A model generated the notes under the pieces. That model had not been told where the DNA came from. It ran no database searches and was given only the letters and a program-made list of their open reading frames with translations. From assembly GCA_902728285.1 (NCBI GenBank), contig CACVBU010001154.1, positions 806,001-870,000 of the forward strand: a stretch of DNA of 64,000 bases, in the 5' to 3' direction. Below are positions 45,435-56,587 of the stretch, one piece after another. Position 1 is the stretch's first letter. The number at the start of each line of letters is the position of its first letter. Origin of the DNA: Clytia hemisphaerica (Eukaryota; Cnidaria; Hydrozoa; Leptothecata; Clytiidae). Made by a program: the position numbers and the translations under genes.

Positions 45435-45878
45435 CTTACAAAAGTCAATCTTATCCACAAAAGACATCAAACAAGCATGCATTTTGATGGAATCATCAAT
45501 GAATTACAAAATGCAAACGAATGGTTTATCGAATCAGAGGATAATATTTATCAAGTTATCGAAACAATTCAACAAAACTGCCCTGAAGATATTTGTAGGC
45601 TCTTTTGTAAAGATTGTAGTTTTTGTGTACATAGATACGGCTGTACTTGTCCAGATTTCTTAATGAACGGAGTCACCTGTAAGCATATCCACGCTGTGCA
45701 CCGGTCTAGGCATACACCACAAAATGTCTCCTTACAAGCAACGAACAACTCTCAAGCTGAGAACAACTACATAACGGAACAATCATGTCTTGCTTTGTCA
45801 ACAATATGTGAAAAGAAAGACAATCTTTCAATCATCAAAAAGAATTTAAAATCGGAGTTGGAAGCTCTCATTTCAGAG
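45435..45878 (+). CDS. MULE-type protein, SWIM zinc-finger exon
   Basis: After TTTTAG the frame gives LTKVNLIHKRHQTSMHFDG, about 40 linker residues, then CTCPDFLMNGVTCKHIHAVH, a SWIM finger (CxC..CxH) as found behind the catalytic domain of MULE transposases and their domesticated relatives. It ends LEALISE at a GTAAAA donor (45879), phase 0, joining the next exon in frame. The SWIM finger binds zinc and probably DNA or protein partners. Confidence 0.75.
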
Positions 45879-46066
45879 GTAAAATATAGAATCATGTCTT
45901 GGATTTTAGACTTTTTGAGGGTTTGACACATGAAAATATAAAAAGGTGTGATTGGGTTAGCTTAATTGACTCATCGTTTCTATTCATTCAGTGATATTTT
46001 CTTAAGGATAGAAATATAGATTCAGCCATTAAGTAAAACAAATTATATTTTGATTGCTGATTTTAG

Positions 46067-46325
46067 GTGGAGAGTAAGCGCGAAGGAGAGGAAGAAATGA
46101 GAATTCTTTTGAGAAAGGTCAGAGAGGCAAGGTGCACGTTTGACTCATTGTGCCAAAACAAATCAACGGTGAAACTCCAGGAAAAGGTCAAAATTGCATC
46201 TAATGAGAATGTTGAAAAGCAGCTTAGGTTTTTTTCAACTAAGAAGGACCAAACTCGAACAAATAAACGTTTTTCCAATCCCACGTCTGAGGAAGAATGC
46301 TATTTGAAGAAACCAAAGTGGGCTG
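46067..46325 (+). CDS. MULE-type protein, C-terminal exon
   Basis: TTTTAG then VESKREGEEEMRILLRKVRE, a charged helix, and NVEKQLRFFSTKKDQTRTNK, a motif I recall from C-termini of animal MULE-derived proteins (NIExQRRFxSTKK). A donor-like GGTGAGAG follows KKPKWAG; otherwise the frame stops at 46348. It joins the SWIM exon phase 0 to phase 0. Confidence 0.6.
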
Positions 46326-46349
46326 GTGAGAGTTTAAAAATTTTCTGAG

Positions 46350-47330
46350 GAGTCCTTTTCAATAAGTATTAAGTTTTATTTGGACCTAGCAAATATCTGC
46401 TTTTATTTAAAAGGCAAGCACTACAAGAAGTGGTCAAATCAATGTAAACTTGTTTTTATTGATAAAATTACTTCGGTAAATACTTTTCTATATTAAGTAT
46501 TAATGATCACAAGTTTTGTTGTTTCAACAAACTGAAATTGAGATGAGCTTTTTCCTGATGTACAAAGCTTCAATGATACTGAGGAACATTTTTCATCAAA
46601 CAACAAAACCACTGATTTTTCTGATTATTTCTATGGCTACATAGGAAGTTTGGATTGAAAAAAGAGATGAAAAAGAAAACTGAAAACAATCCTAAGTTAT
46701 TATACAAAAAAGTGCAATATCAACAAAATATTGTTCACTTTTCAAGAGACTTTGAGGATACAGTATTTTAAGCAACATTTCCTTTTGAAAATACTTATAA
46801 AAATGAATAAACAAGAGACTTTAACAAAAGTGGTCTGATTGAACAAACATGTGGCACCTCAAAGAGGTTTGTTTTGACCTGCATATTGAAATAAGAAAAG
46901 TAAATTCGGAAGATCTCTTCTAGACTATATAGACCATTCTCTTCATCAAGAAGATTTTTGATTTTATGTTTTCTTATAGCAATAAAAGGAAGAGAAGCAA
47001 GCATTTAAGCCATTCACCTTGAACAGCCATCAAACCAACTAATACCTTTGCTACCTGAAGGTATGGGGAAATAGGGTTAGGGTTATAAGTATAACTTATA
47101 AAAGCTTATAAAAGTTTATTGTTGAGTTGTTTGTATTTTTATATTGTTTGCTTGTGGCGAGGATACTCTATATTTATGTCATGTGAAAAGCAGTACAGTA
47201 TTTTTCCGGTAGAGAAAAATCTCTTTATTATGTTTTAATAATAATTATTTTCATTCGTTTAGAAGAATTTTGTCAATCAAATGGAATCGACCCCTTGTGT
47301 CTGGAAGTTTTTCCAAACCTTGTCAAAATG
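46350..47330. other. Non-coding stretch
   Basis: No motif-bearing frame or repeat recognised. Confidence 0.4.
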
Positions 47331-47610
47331 GAAATGTAGATTTTGACCACCCACCAATCAGGCAACCCTTTTTAAGGGAAGTGCTGACTATATCAGGTCA
47401 GTACTCCGCAACCAAGACCATCTGGAAGAGGCATATTTAAGGGAGGACATAAAACAGGCTAATGAAGACCTGGACGACGGCATGGCACATAAGTTTCAAA
47501 CTATACACGATTTAAAACTATTTAGAGAGGCTACCATACAGTTGAAGCTTGATAGCTCGATTCGAGGAATATGTCACCAAGAAACGCCAAATTTAGAAAA
47601 CAATTATTAA
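47331..47610 (+). CDS. Possible coding exon, unrecognised
   Basis: An open stretch of about 90 codons ending at TAA (47608): ADYIRSVLRNQDHLEEAYLR, then EDIKQANEDLDDGMAHKFQT and IHDLKLFREATIQLKLDSS. Composition is strongly protein-like (amphipathic, charged) and base composition is less AT-rich than its surroundings, but no family is recognised and there is no clear start. It may be the 3' exon of a gene or part of the preceding MULE-type gene. Confidence 0.35.
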
Positions 47611-47611
47611 A

Positions 47612-48153
47612 ATTCAAAATGGGTTATTTAACTTGTTGGTTTTGATAATTTGTGCTCTAGGATTGTATATACCTTTTTAGGCAACATTGTTGTTTGGGAG
47701 AACGAAACGGTTAAATGTTTCTTACTTTTCCTCGATAGTTTTTAATATTTTATGTTCTTTTTGCAATCTTTATAATCCACTTAAGTCTCGACCAAGGTTT
47801 GTCAAAAGAAAAACAACAGTAAATATCATCCTAGTGCTTGAGTTGGATTTGTTTTGGCATTCTTACAGTTCTAATCTTTTGTTAAACATTTAACTCGCAT
47901 CTTTTTTATTTTTAAAGACTGAAAGAAGTTTCTGTAGTTGTTAGTATGTATATCTTATCAAAAGCTGGTTTGATCGTATATTTATATGATTGTATACTGG
48001 TGTTGCTAGTATAAAGTATATCTTATGACAATGTTGGTTTAGTTGTATATTTGGTAAAACTTCATATTTAAACATGTTAAATACTTTAATACAAACTTAC
48101 CAAAAATCATGAAATCCAAGTATCACCAAAATTGCGTTTTTGATGTTTTCGTG
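47612..48153. other. Non-coding stretch
   Basis: Nothing recognised. TATATCTTAT-type words repeat near 47950-48045. Confidence 0.4.
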
Positions 48154-48155
48154 TA

Positions 48156-49709
48156 CAGTATATGGCCCCCAAAACGGAGACGGCCCCCAAAACGGAGGTC
48201 GTCATTAAAATTAAAATTCTGACTTGTAGATTTATCAGAATTAAACGATTTTTGTTTATTTTGAAAGAATGATGGTTAATGGTTATACTTAAAAATGAGC
48301 ATGTTTTTGCTGGTTTGAGACATATTCAAAATAACATATTTGCGTCTAAAGGAAATATTTTAACACCAAAATTAGATAAAAATTGCATTTAACTCACTCT
48401 AGCTCCTTGGATATTGAAAATAAGTTATGAAAACGGGGTATAGGAAACTTTCTACAACTAATGCCGTTCAGAAAATGTAAATACATCTGTGACTTTAGAG
48501 GCTGGGTAAAAGATATAGCATCTTGAAGGTCAACCAGTATTTTGGAGCCCTAGAATCAGCATTAACAAAACCGAAAATTCTAAATATGAGAGAAAGCAAA
48601 AAATCTTGGAATTCTATTCCTATCACCTTCAGTTAATAGTTTATGACAGAAAATAAACATTATATATAAAATTTTTCGCTGAATCGGCAAAAGCGGCAAA
48701 TTCTGTCATTTTTTTGCAAAATATAGGAGAAAAATATCTTTAAAGCTTAATATTTTCAGTTTCAGTTAAGCTTTTTTTCTAAAATTTTCACAGCTTACAC
48801 GTTTTTTTTTTTTTAAGAAACACACTTTTAAGAAACATGAGGCTCAGAATGCCTAAAAACTAAGAAACATTTAAGAAACATGCTGAGGCTGAGAATGAGA
48901 AAATAACATTTTTAACACGGTTTTTTAGAACCTTCCAATCTTTGCATGAAAAATAGGCTGATTATGTCAAAAAGTTTAGAAACATGTAAGAAACATTTAA
49001 GGCTCAAAAGGCCGATTTCTTAAGAAACATTGAGGCTGCTTGGTAAAACTAGTTTCTTAAAAAAAAAAAAACGTGTATTCCATACATGAATGGAACTATT
49101 TTCAAAAGAGATTTGTTTTCAAAAACTTGATTAAGACGTTGTTAAAGCAAAATTGTCATTTTGAAAATTTCTAAATTTTCAGTTTGGACTTTGCAATATC
49201 GAAAATCTTGAAATATTTCATAAAAATCATAAATTTTACATCCATTGGGTCGTAAATTTAAGGGAAAACACAAATATGTTCATAGTTTTCACCCCTTTTA
49301 CCAGTGGGCTTAATAATTTGATTTTAACTACAACTCCGTTTTGGGGGCCCCAAACCTGCATTTTGACAACCAGGGGCATACTGTAAAAATTTTATCAAAT
49401 AAATTTATGCCCAAAACCCTCTAAATCATATTTTAAAACTATGGTCAAAATTTTGTATTCGTATCTTAAAGATATCTCGAGAAATCGCTAAAATTTCAAA
49501 CCTCCATTTTGGGGGCCATTAGAAAAAAGCTACCTATCTTTAAGCGATTGAAAAATGTAGTTGAAATTGAAAATTTTGAAAAAGAACTTCCAGGAAATAA
49601 AGTAGAGATGTTAAAGGTTTTCATGCAGCAAAAATTTTTGTAAAATCTCTTTTTCTCTAGATTTGAGAGAAATTTCAAATTTGATCGCCGTTTTGGGGGC
49701 CACATACTG
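48156..49709. mobile_element. 1.27 kb CAGT-ended element, copy 2 (inverted), with nested MITE
   Basis: The ends CAGTATATGGCCCCCAAAAC and GTTTTGGGGGCCACATACTG, with TA at 48154-48155 and 49710-49711. Inverted relative to copy 1 at 2711-3975. After subtracting the nested 278 bp MITE plus TA, the length (1274) agrees with copy 1 (1265). Confidence 0.85.
48798..49075. mobile_element. CACG(T)n MITE nested in the 1.27 kb element
   Basis: The ends CACGTTTTTTTTTTTTTTAAG and CTTAAAAAAAAAAAACGTG, TA at 48796-48797 and 49076-49077. Copy 1 of the host element has a single TA at the matching place (3342-3343), proving insertion and TA duplication. Words TAAGAAACAT and GAGGCT repeat inside. Confidence 0.9.
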
Positions 49710-49711
49710 TA

Positions 49712-50748
49712 GCCTAGTCACTTAAATTGTGCGGGCCAGCAAATTCCCGTGAGCAATCTCGTTATTTATCAAAAAGTCTTTCCAGGTATGTTTGACATTT
49801 TCAAAGTGAGTGGAACTGGTTCACTTTTTCTTTGGACATGTCATAACTCACTTGAGGAAGAGTTTAGTTTCGGCGAAGAAAAGACATTTTGAAAAAATCT
49901 TTGCAGTAGATGGCGTGTCTTTTATCGAACTATAATTATTTTTCGGGAAATTTTTCTAAAAGCTGATTCGCTTCAAAATCTTAAAAATAGTGCTTTTTGA
50001 CCGATGTGCCATCCCAATTTTTCATACAAAAACAACCATAACTTTTGATGCATTAATTTAAGAGACATTTTCCGAAAAATTTTAAACAGTTCAATCCTTT
50101 GCAGACAGTTTGAAAAAATTTCGAAACAAAAAGGTTAATTACCCATTAAAACTTAGCACTTTTTAGAAAAGAAGGTGATGCAACATATTATTAACGTCTT
50201 TTTAAAGTTCATAACGTCATTTTTTCAATTAAATTTTTAATTATTCTTAAGGGATTTGATTAAAAAGCAATTTATAAAAGCAGTTCGTTGTTAAACGTGT
50301 TAAAGAAACTAAAAGATAACTTTTATGTTCAAATACTAAAATCAATTTTCCGACTATGGTCAGAGCCCTTAAGCAGTTATTGGACAAAGTCGAATCCAAT
50401 ATGCAAAATCATTGGGCGTGCAAGAAAATATATTTTTCATATTGGATGAGGCTGCGTCCAAATAAATGGTTTATTATCCGTTTATCGCTAAAATATTTCT
50501 CGTTTTCAAACAGAATTCCAATTTATAAGTTCGTAAATCTGGTTTCTTGGTAGTTTATTCAAAAGCTTTATTTTTATTTTGTGTCGTAACGCCAAAAACA
50601 AGACGCTCAATTGTCAGTGAACTCGTTGTGTGACGTCAATTTTTGAAATATGAGGCCTCCATAGAAGCTGTATATTCGAAAATAATGGAGAGCAAAGAAG
50701 CCAATCAAATAAACGAAACCTCGATCAATCAAAGGATTCAAAGTTGCA
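49712..50748. other. Non-coding stretch, possible 5' part of the next relic
   Basis: No motif recognised. From about 50650 (EASIEAVYSKIMESKEANQI) the sequence looks protein-like and may be an earlier coding piece of the transposase relic that follows, in another frame. Confidence 0.35.
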
Positions 50749-51276
50749 AAAGGAAATGAAATTGATGTTTCTGAAAATAATAATCTTAATGATAGCAATA
50801 CAACTGTAAATACACATTCTAACAATGTTGAAATTCCTCAGTCTACGCATGTCACCAACGACAACGCGGTAGCGGAGAGTAGCACATTATCGCTTCCTCA
50901 GCAGTCGAATGTTGTTCCTGTTGTTGATAATCCTAACTCACAAACCTTTTTTGCTAGCAAATTATCAAGTAAATTGACTCAGGGGAAAACTAGAGTTTTG
51001 TATAAGCCCATGACCAATAGAAGCGCAGACAAGCTAAAGAACAATAAATTCAACATACGTAATAGACATGAAATTCGTAAACTGTATTCAAAACGCCCTG
51101 CCTCTGGTTGTTAACTTATTGATACTAATATTTTACAAAAAGTTTTCAATAACTTTTCAGTTTGTAAATCTTGCAATGCAACATCCGCCATTGAGTTGGG
51201 AGAAAATTCTGAATTACGACGCGGTCTGTGCGAAAGTCTAACGCTCCGCTGTAGTAATTGGTCAGCCAACAGCTGA
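50749..51276 (+). pseudogene. Mutator-like transposase relic, N-terminal part
   Basis: An open frame of 121 codons (polar N-terminal region, then FFASKLSSKLTQGKTRVLYK and FNIRNRHEIRKLYSKRPASG), one TAA at 51112, then the same frame continues LIDTNILQKVFNNFSVCKSC, GLCESLTLRCSNW, ending at TGA 51274. The order (RxxDxxIL, CKxC, GLxxxLxLxCxxC) fits the N-terminal zinc-ribbon region of the animal Mutator-like transposase domain (the Pfam domain I know as Mutator, PF20700). The last Cys of the second pair is replaced by Trp. The TAA stands where the family usually has Tyr or Arg, consistent with a nonsense mutation. The rest of the protein appears at 53455. Confidence 0.65.
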
Positions 51277-53454
51277 TTATTAAAATAGGCTTTTTCACCA
51301 TCATCAGACCAAAAGCAAAAAAAACATGTTACCCCGATGATAATAATGACTTTGAAACTTGGCAAATCAAACACATTGTTTTTATCAAGAGGATTATTTT
51401 CTATATTTGTTGAAGGTTTAGCAATTTGCTCAAGTTTTTTTTATTTTTACCTAGTTGAGTTTCCAAGAATTTCTGCTTTTTGCAATAAATAAACATATTT
51501 TATCTGTTTGCCTCTAGCTGTAAGTGGAATTGATCATGTTATAATGTTATTGGAATATGTTAAAGTATAAAAAAGTACGGCTACTGTCTAGATTTGATAA
51601 AGACAGGATGCAATCATGTTTTTGGACTTGGACGTGTTTGGCTACAACAACAGCAGAGGGCGACAATCAAAAATATGTTCTGTTCGCGTCGGCTGTTTGC
51701 GTCGGCCAACCAATCCAACCAACTTGGCAGACAAAAATGCCGGAGGAGTCAGAAAATTGTCGGAATTTTTCATCAAGCGAGCGAATAAATATTAAAAACT
51801 ATACTTTGAAACCATTTTCCAAAAAACCTGACTAGATTTACTACCTACAAAATTAACAAAATGAATAATACAAATAAAAACCCTGGACTGAAACTATATG
51901 TTAAAATTGGACTGGACTGGAATATTATTTGCGTGTTAATCGTTCTAAAATTATATGTTTGGTTGGAGAAAAGATATGGCCAATAAATTGTATGATAGGA
52001 TGCTGGTAACTTGTTAATCGTTTTGTTGTGGTACCAAGTCCTGTTACATAATGGTTTTGGTAGAATGATGCAACCTAAAAGTAAAGATAACAATTTTTTA
52101 TTCATTGGCAACTTGGATTTAACTCCACCAAATTCAGCAACTCTAGATGCTACAGAAGTCTCAAAAACAAGAGGTTAGTAAGCCTTCACAAACTTTGGAG
52201 AATGCTACTCGAGTACTATACTTCAAAGTCACAATTCATGGTTCTCTGCGGAAAAAGAATTACAAAATAAGTATATTCTTAATGGTTGGTATTTTTACAG
52301 ACAATTGGTATAAAATCTATTGAAGTGGTTGGTTCTCCGAAAAGTAATCAATGACGCGTTTTCTTTGAAAAGAAAATACAAATACATCAAGGTGTTTAGA
52401 GCCTTTTAATTTTATATTTTACTCTGTTATTTTAGATATCAATCAACAATCAATTGTTATTGGGCTGTCGTGACTCGTAAACAATCGTCATTGTGTTACT
52501 CCGAACTCGAAATCGATGCTACAAAGTGCATTCAAGTATTCTTAATTAAGCCTTACAAAACATTAAAAAAAAACTGGAAAGTCTTTTCTATTTTCTTGCA
52601 TAAGAAATTCTCATATTTGACTAAATTTGCTGAATGTCTCCATTCGCCAAATAACTTTGAAAGTTAATATCCTCAGCTTTTCTTTTTTGCTCTACTAAAT
52701 TATAATACGATCAACAGCAGTTTCATATTTTTTCATGTTCATTGTCAAACTGTCGTATACCAACGACTGACGACCATTTAAATTTTGTTCATAATAGGAT
52801 TATTTGTTGCTGATTGTGAAATTCATAACCTTTTTTCGCTCAGTGAATGAAAGTGATAAAAGTGATATCATAAGGGTTATCTGCTTGTCCATTTACCATT
52901 TCGTATTGCATTGTTTTGTTTTGCTTGGTTATTGTAAACATGCTACTTGAATAAATATAATGAACTATTATTTAAAAAGAAAACTACTTGTATTGATAAA
53001 TGTAAATGATTCGTCTATTTGACGTGTCATTTGAATCTTTTGGTAAAATCTTTGTACAGGTTTATAACAGGACATATCTAAAATTTTGTGATTTGTCCCT
53101 AGACTTTTACTTTATCTTCAAAAATGTTAAAAGTTGAATTTAAATGCTTAACATACGGAATGTTCATTCTCTACTCAATCTAACTACTAAGAGTTTTCAG
53201 TAAACTGGACTAACAATTTTAAGCAAAATGTGGCTTTCTAGCTCTTAAAATTTTCCAATTGCGCTAGATTTTTTATGCATCTAGTCCTTCCTTCTATCGC
53301 AGCTACTTAACTTCTTTACAAGCTATCCAAGTAATAATCTAGCTATATTGGCTGACCTTCCAGCCTCGGCTGGATTATTGTTCACATAGATTCGACTTCA
53401 AAACCAGCCCACGTTCTTCAAATAAAATATTGGCTTTTGATATTAACATTAGAT
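51277..53454. other. Separation between the two transposase pieces
   Basis: About 2.2 kb without a recognised gene. The 92-codon frame at 51557-51835 has no known motif. Positions 52080-52170 read IGNLDLTPPNSATLDATEVS before a GTTAGT, protein-like but unrecognised. This may be intron or inserted DNA. Confidence 0.35.
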
Positions 53455-54310
53455 CAGTTTATGCTGCCCAACAAATGGGAAAAGCAGGACTTTCAATATC
53501 ATGGATTTCCCAAAGCCGATAACTGACAGACCATTTAACAAAATGTTGAGGAATTTACTTCAAAATTACGGCAAAGGTTATGAAAGATGCTTCTCAGCAG
53601 CTGTTGAATATCACTCCAGAGGACAATTCAGAAAACATAACTGTATTGGATAATGGAAGGTGATGTTGCTGTCACGGTTGATGGAACGTGGCAACCCAGA
53701 GGTCACTCATCAAAGATTGTCGTTGTTTTCGTGATTGGCATGTTGACCGGCCGGGTACTTGACTACTTTGTCAAAAGTTTGTTTTGCCATTTTTGTTCTA
53801 AGCAGAAGAACAAATAATTAAATAAATTAATGAGATTTTAATCAGTGGTATGAAACTCATAAAGAGAAATGCCAAATTAACCATCAAGACAGCTATGATC
53901 TTATGGAGACGGAAGGCGCGAAAGAAATCTTTCTTTGGTCAATGGAAAAAAAACAATCTTTGATATACTGTTTTTTGTTGGAGACAGCTCTATTGTATCA
54001 AAGAAGGACTGGGTTTGCCATGTCCTGAAGCGAATGGGTACGGGACTGAGAACCTATAAGAAAAACAATCGAGGTCGAAAACATGAAGACGGTAAAGGCG
54101 TTATGCATTGACAAGATGCAAAACTTCTATGGGCAGTGCATTAGGAATAATGTAGGGGGATAAGGAAAAGAAGGTTAATGATATATGGGCTATTTTCAAG
54201 CAAATGAGCATAGAATATGGTAAAACCCTTGAGGAACAGCATAGCTGTTGCCCGAAGGATGAAGACTCGTGGTGTAAGTTTTGATCGAAAAGAGAGGAGT
54301 ATCATGAGAA
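53455..54310 (+). pseudogene. Mutator-like transposase relic, catalytic region
   Basis: Pieces in several frames, in family order: NIRSVYAAQQMGKAGLS; MDFPKPITDRPFNKMLRN; then VMKDASQQLLNITPEDN; GDVAVTVDGTWQPRGHSSKI with the first catalytic Asp context (family VSxDGTWQKRGHxS); LTGRVLDYFVKS; YETHKEKCQINHQ; METEGAKEIF; RMGTGLRTYKKNNRGRK; QMSIEYGKTLEEQHSCCPKD; EDSWCKF. At least five frameshifts or stops make it inactive. Together with 50749-51276 it forms one decayed transposase on the plus strand. Confidence 0.75.
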
Positions 54311-55131
54311 CCACCAGCGGCGGATCTGAGGTGGTTCAAAGGGTTCAGCTGAACCACCCAAACCTTTTAGAAAATAAAAATATAAAGAAAGTGAATCAAG
54401 TGAAATCTAGTTTCCAGATCGGAAAGGATTTTTCTTCTCATTCATCTCGATATTATTTTACCTGGGGTTGTATGCGGCGTCGTTTCCGTGACAAACTTAA
54501 ATTTTTTCTGCGCTAAAAAATCTTTAGGTTATGTGTGTACGGCGCAGCAAGCTTTCCCGCGCTATAAAAAATACTTTTTATTATTTATTTTCTTTGCAGG
54601 ATCTAGCTGTTACTGTGCTAGGACAATCATCAATTTTGAACTTGGTTCAGAAAATACATCCAGTGAAATGGCAAAATTGAGGTGGTTCAAGGAAATTTCT
54701 CAAAAATACAAGAACGAACCTGACCGACCGTTTTGAGCGTTGAAGATTTCCTACAAAAAAAACTTTCAGTCGAATGTCGTCGCCGACAGAATATTTAAAA
54801 GATTTGAAGGGTGGCTATTCGTATGGCAAACGACCTCAAGTCTTGAAAAGTGATAATAATCAGGCAATTACTAATCTTTTTTAGGACATTTTTGGTTCAA
54901 TTTAATCAGCAAATCTGAGAGAATCACACAACAATATCAATCAATTTATGATTTTGAAAAAGACTCTGTGTGGTGGAATTTCCATCTGCTTTTGTTTGGT
55001 GTGGTGAAAGTGAGTGACGACAAAAGAAAAGACAACTTTCATTCTGAGGAAAAAAAATTTTTTTTATTTATCTTTAGAGGAGAAGCATTTATACCCACAA
55101 TAACAAAACTTAAATCACTTTTGCTTGATTA
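54311..55131. other. Mostly non-coding stretch
   Basis: Positions 54313-54360 have a short palindrome around GGTTCAGCTGAACC. Open frames at 54217-54516 and 54488-54736 are not recognised. TTTGCAGG at 54592-54599 could be an acceptor ahead of SSCYCARTIINFELGSEN, unsupported. Confidence 0.35.
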
Positions 55132-55159
55132 ATGAAGTTTGGAATTCTTGTGGGAAAGG

Positions 55160-55385
55160 ACATTATTGGTGAATATTGGAAGCTTATCGTTCATGGCTTC
55201 TTGAATCACAAGATTTACGCTTGGCTCTTCTCTCATCATTGGGTATTGGTGAATTTCACATGGAAAAGAATCTACCTAGTTGTATATGGATCACAAGATT
55301 TACGTTTGGCTACGTTTCGAGAGATTCTTCTCCCATCATCGGACATTGGTGAACTTCACGTGGAAAAAAATCTACCTAGCTATAT
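55160..55385 (+). repeat. Two tandem copies of a segment also present at 637-750
   Basis: TCACAAGATTTACGCTTGGC (55190) and TCACAAGATTTACGTTTGGC (55293) each continue to a shared TTGGTGAA.TTCAC.TGGAAAA.AATCTACCTAG, period about 100. The 637-750 segment shares ATATTGGAAG, CAAGAGATTTACG and GAGAGATTCTTCTCCC. It could be an exonised repeat or gene fragment. Unidentified. Confidence 0.5.
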
Positions 55386-55914
55386 TTTTTAAAAGTATTA
55401 TGAAAAACAAAACAAAATTGGTTTTAACAGAGACTGCAAGAAAGGTCCAGGAACAACATTTTAGTAATTTGATTGAATTTGGTTGAAGAATGAAATTTCC
55501 GAAAAGGTGAACCTTCACACATGCTTCAAGATATGTGATGCGAGATAATATTTTTGGTTTCGTCATGTCACGAGAACAGAGAGTTCATAGCACTTTATAC
55601 CTGCAAAATAAAGCTAAGATTACTTTTACGTGAGCATACGAAAATATGGTACTTTTATACAAAAAGAGACATTGGTGACCTCTACAAAAATTACTCTCTT
55701 GTGCTTAATTTTAGGGGGTCATTTTGCAATTTATTGCAAAAAAATCACCCAATTAGCATTTTGTATTGACCCCTCAAATTTATTGAATTTTCCTGAAAAA
55801 GTGCCAAAACCTTCATTTTCCTTGGGGTTTTTGGAAAAATCGCCCCGAAATCAGTTACTATTGACCCTCATTTCATGAATTTCCTCCAAGAGTACTGCCC
55901 CTGCATATTCCACG

Positions 55915-56175
55915 AGGCCCGGAAAACCCGAGTTACAAAAACTCAAGTTACAAAAACCCGAGTTACGACGAATATGACGTCAGTCTCAAATTATGACGTC
56001 ATAAGTGGGTTTTTTAACTCGAAAAAGTTTTTTACTGTTGTTTTATAACTCGAAATATATTTTTTAAATTTTTTTTTAGAGTTAAGTAACTCGAAAACAA
56101 ATTTTAAATTTCATTTTTCGAGTTACGTAACTTGAAATTGTAGTACATTATTTGAACTTTCGAGTTATCTTCAGG
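55915..56175. repeat. Cluster of AACTCG(A)/CGAGTT motifs
   Basis: About ten copies of CGAGTTAC or its inverse TAACTCGAAA within 260 bases, in both orientations, with two ATGACGTCA palindromes near 55972-56000. No reading frame and no defined ends. Confidence 0.6.
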
Positions 56176-56587
56176 TGAAACCAAGTCGGCCAAAAATATA
56201 CACCATTTCTTTCGAGAAGAATCAATAGATCCGATTAGAATAAAAACTTATTTTAAAGCGGAAATGACAGAAACAGCATCAAAAGATCAAATTTACAAAA
56301 CAATAATTATAACAGACCAGAAGAGCAGGCGTCATAAACATGATTTTGATGAATCATTCTAAACATTTATTTCAACGAATACAATTCATTATATCATTTT
56401 TGTACATTGCGCTATCGAGAATCTTTCTCAAATTTTAGACTCTTACAGTGCACTTTGAGAAGCCTGAAAAACCTAACTTACCGGTCCCTTCCCCCGGGTA
56501 AAGGATGACCGTAGATGTCCAGCACATGCGTATAAGATTGTGTTATACTTATATTTAATCTATATTATCATAAAAAACATAACATTA
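56176..56587. other. Non-coding stretch
   Basis: No gene recognised. Confidence 0.4.
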
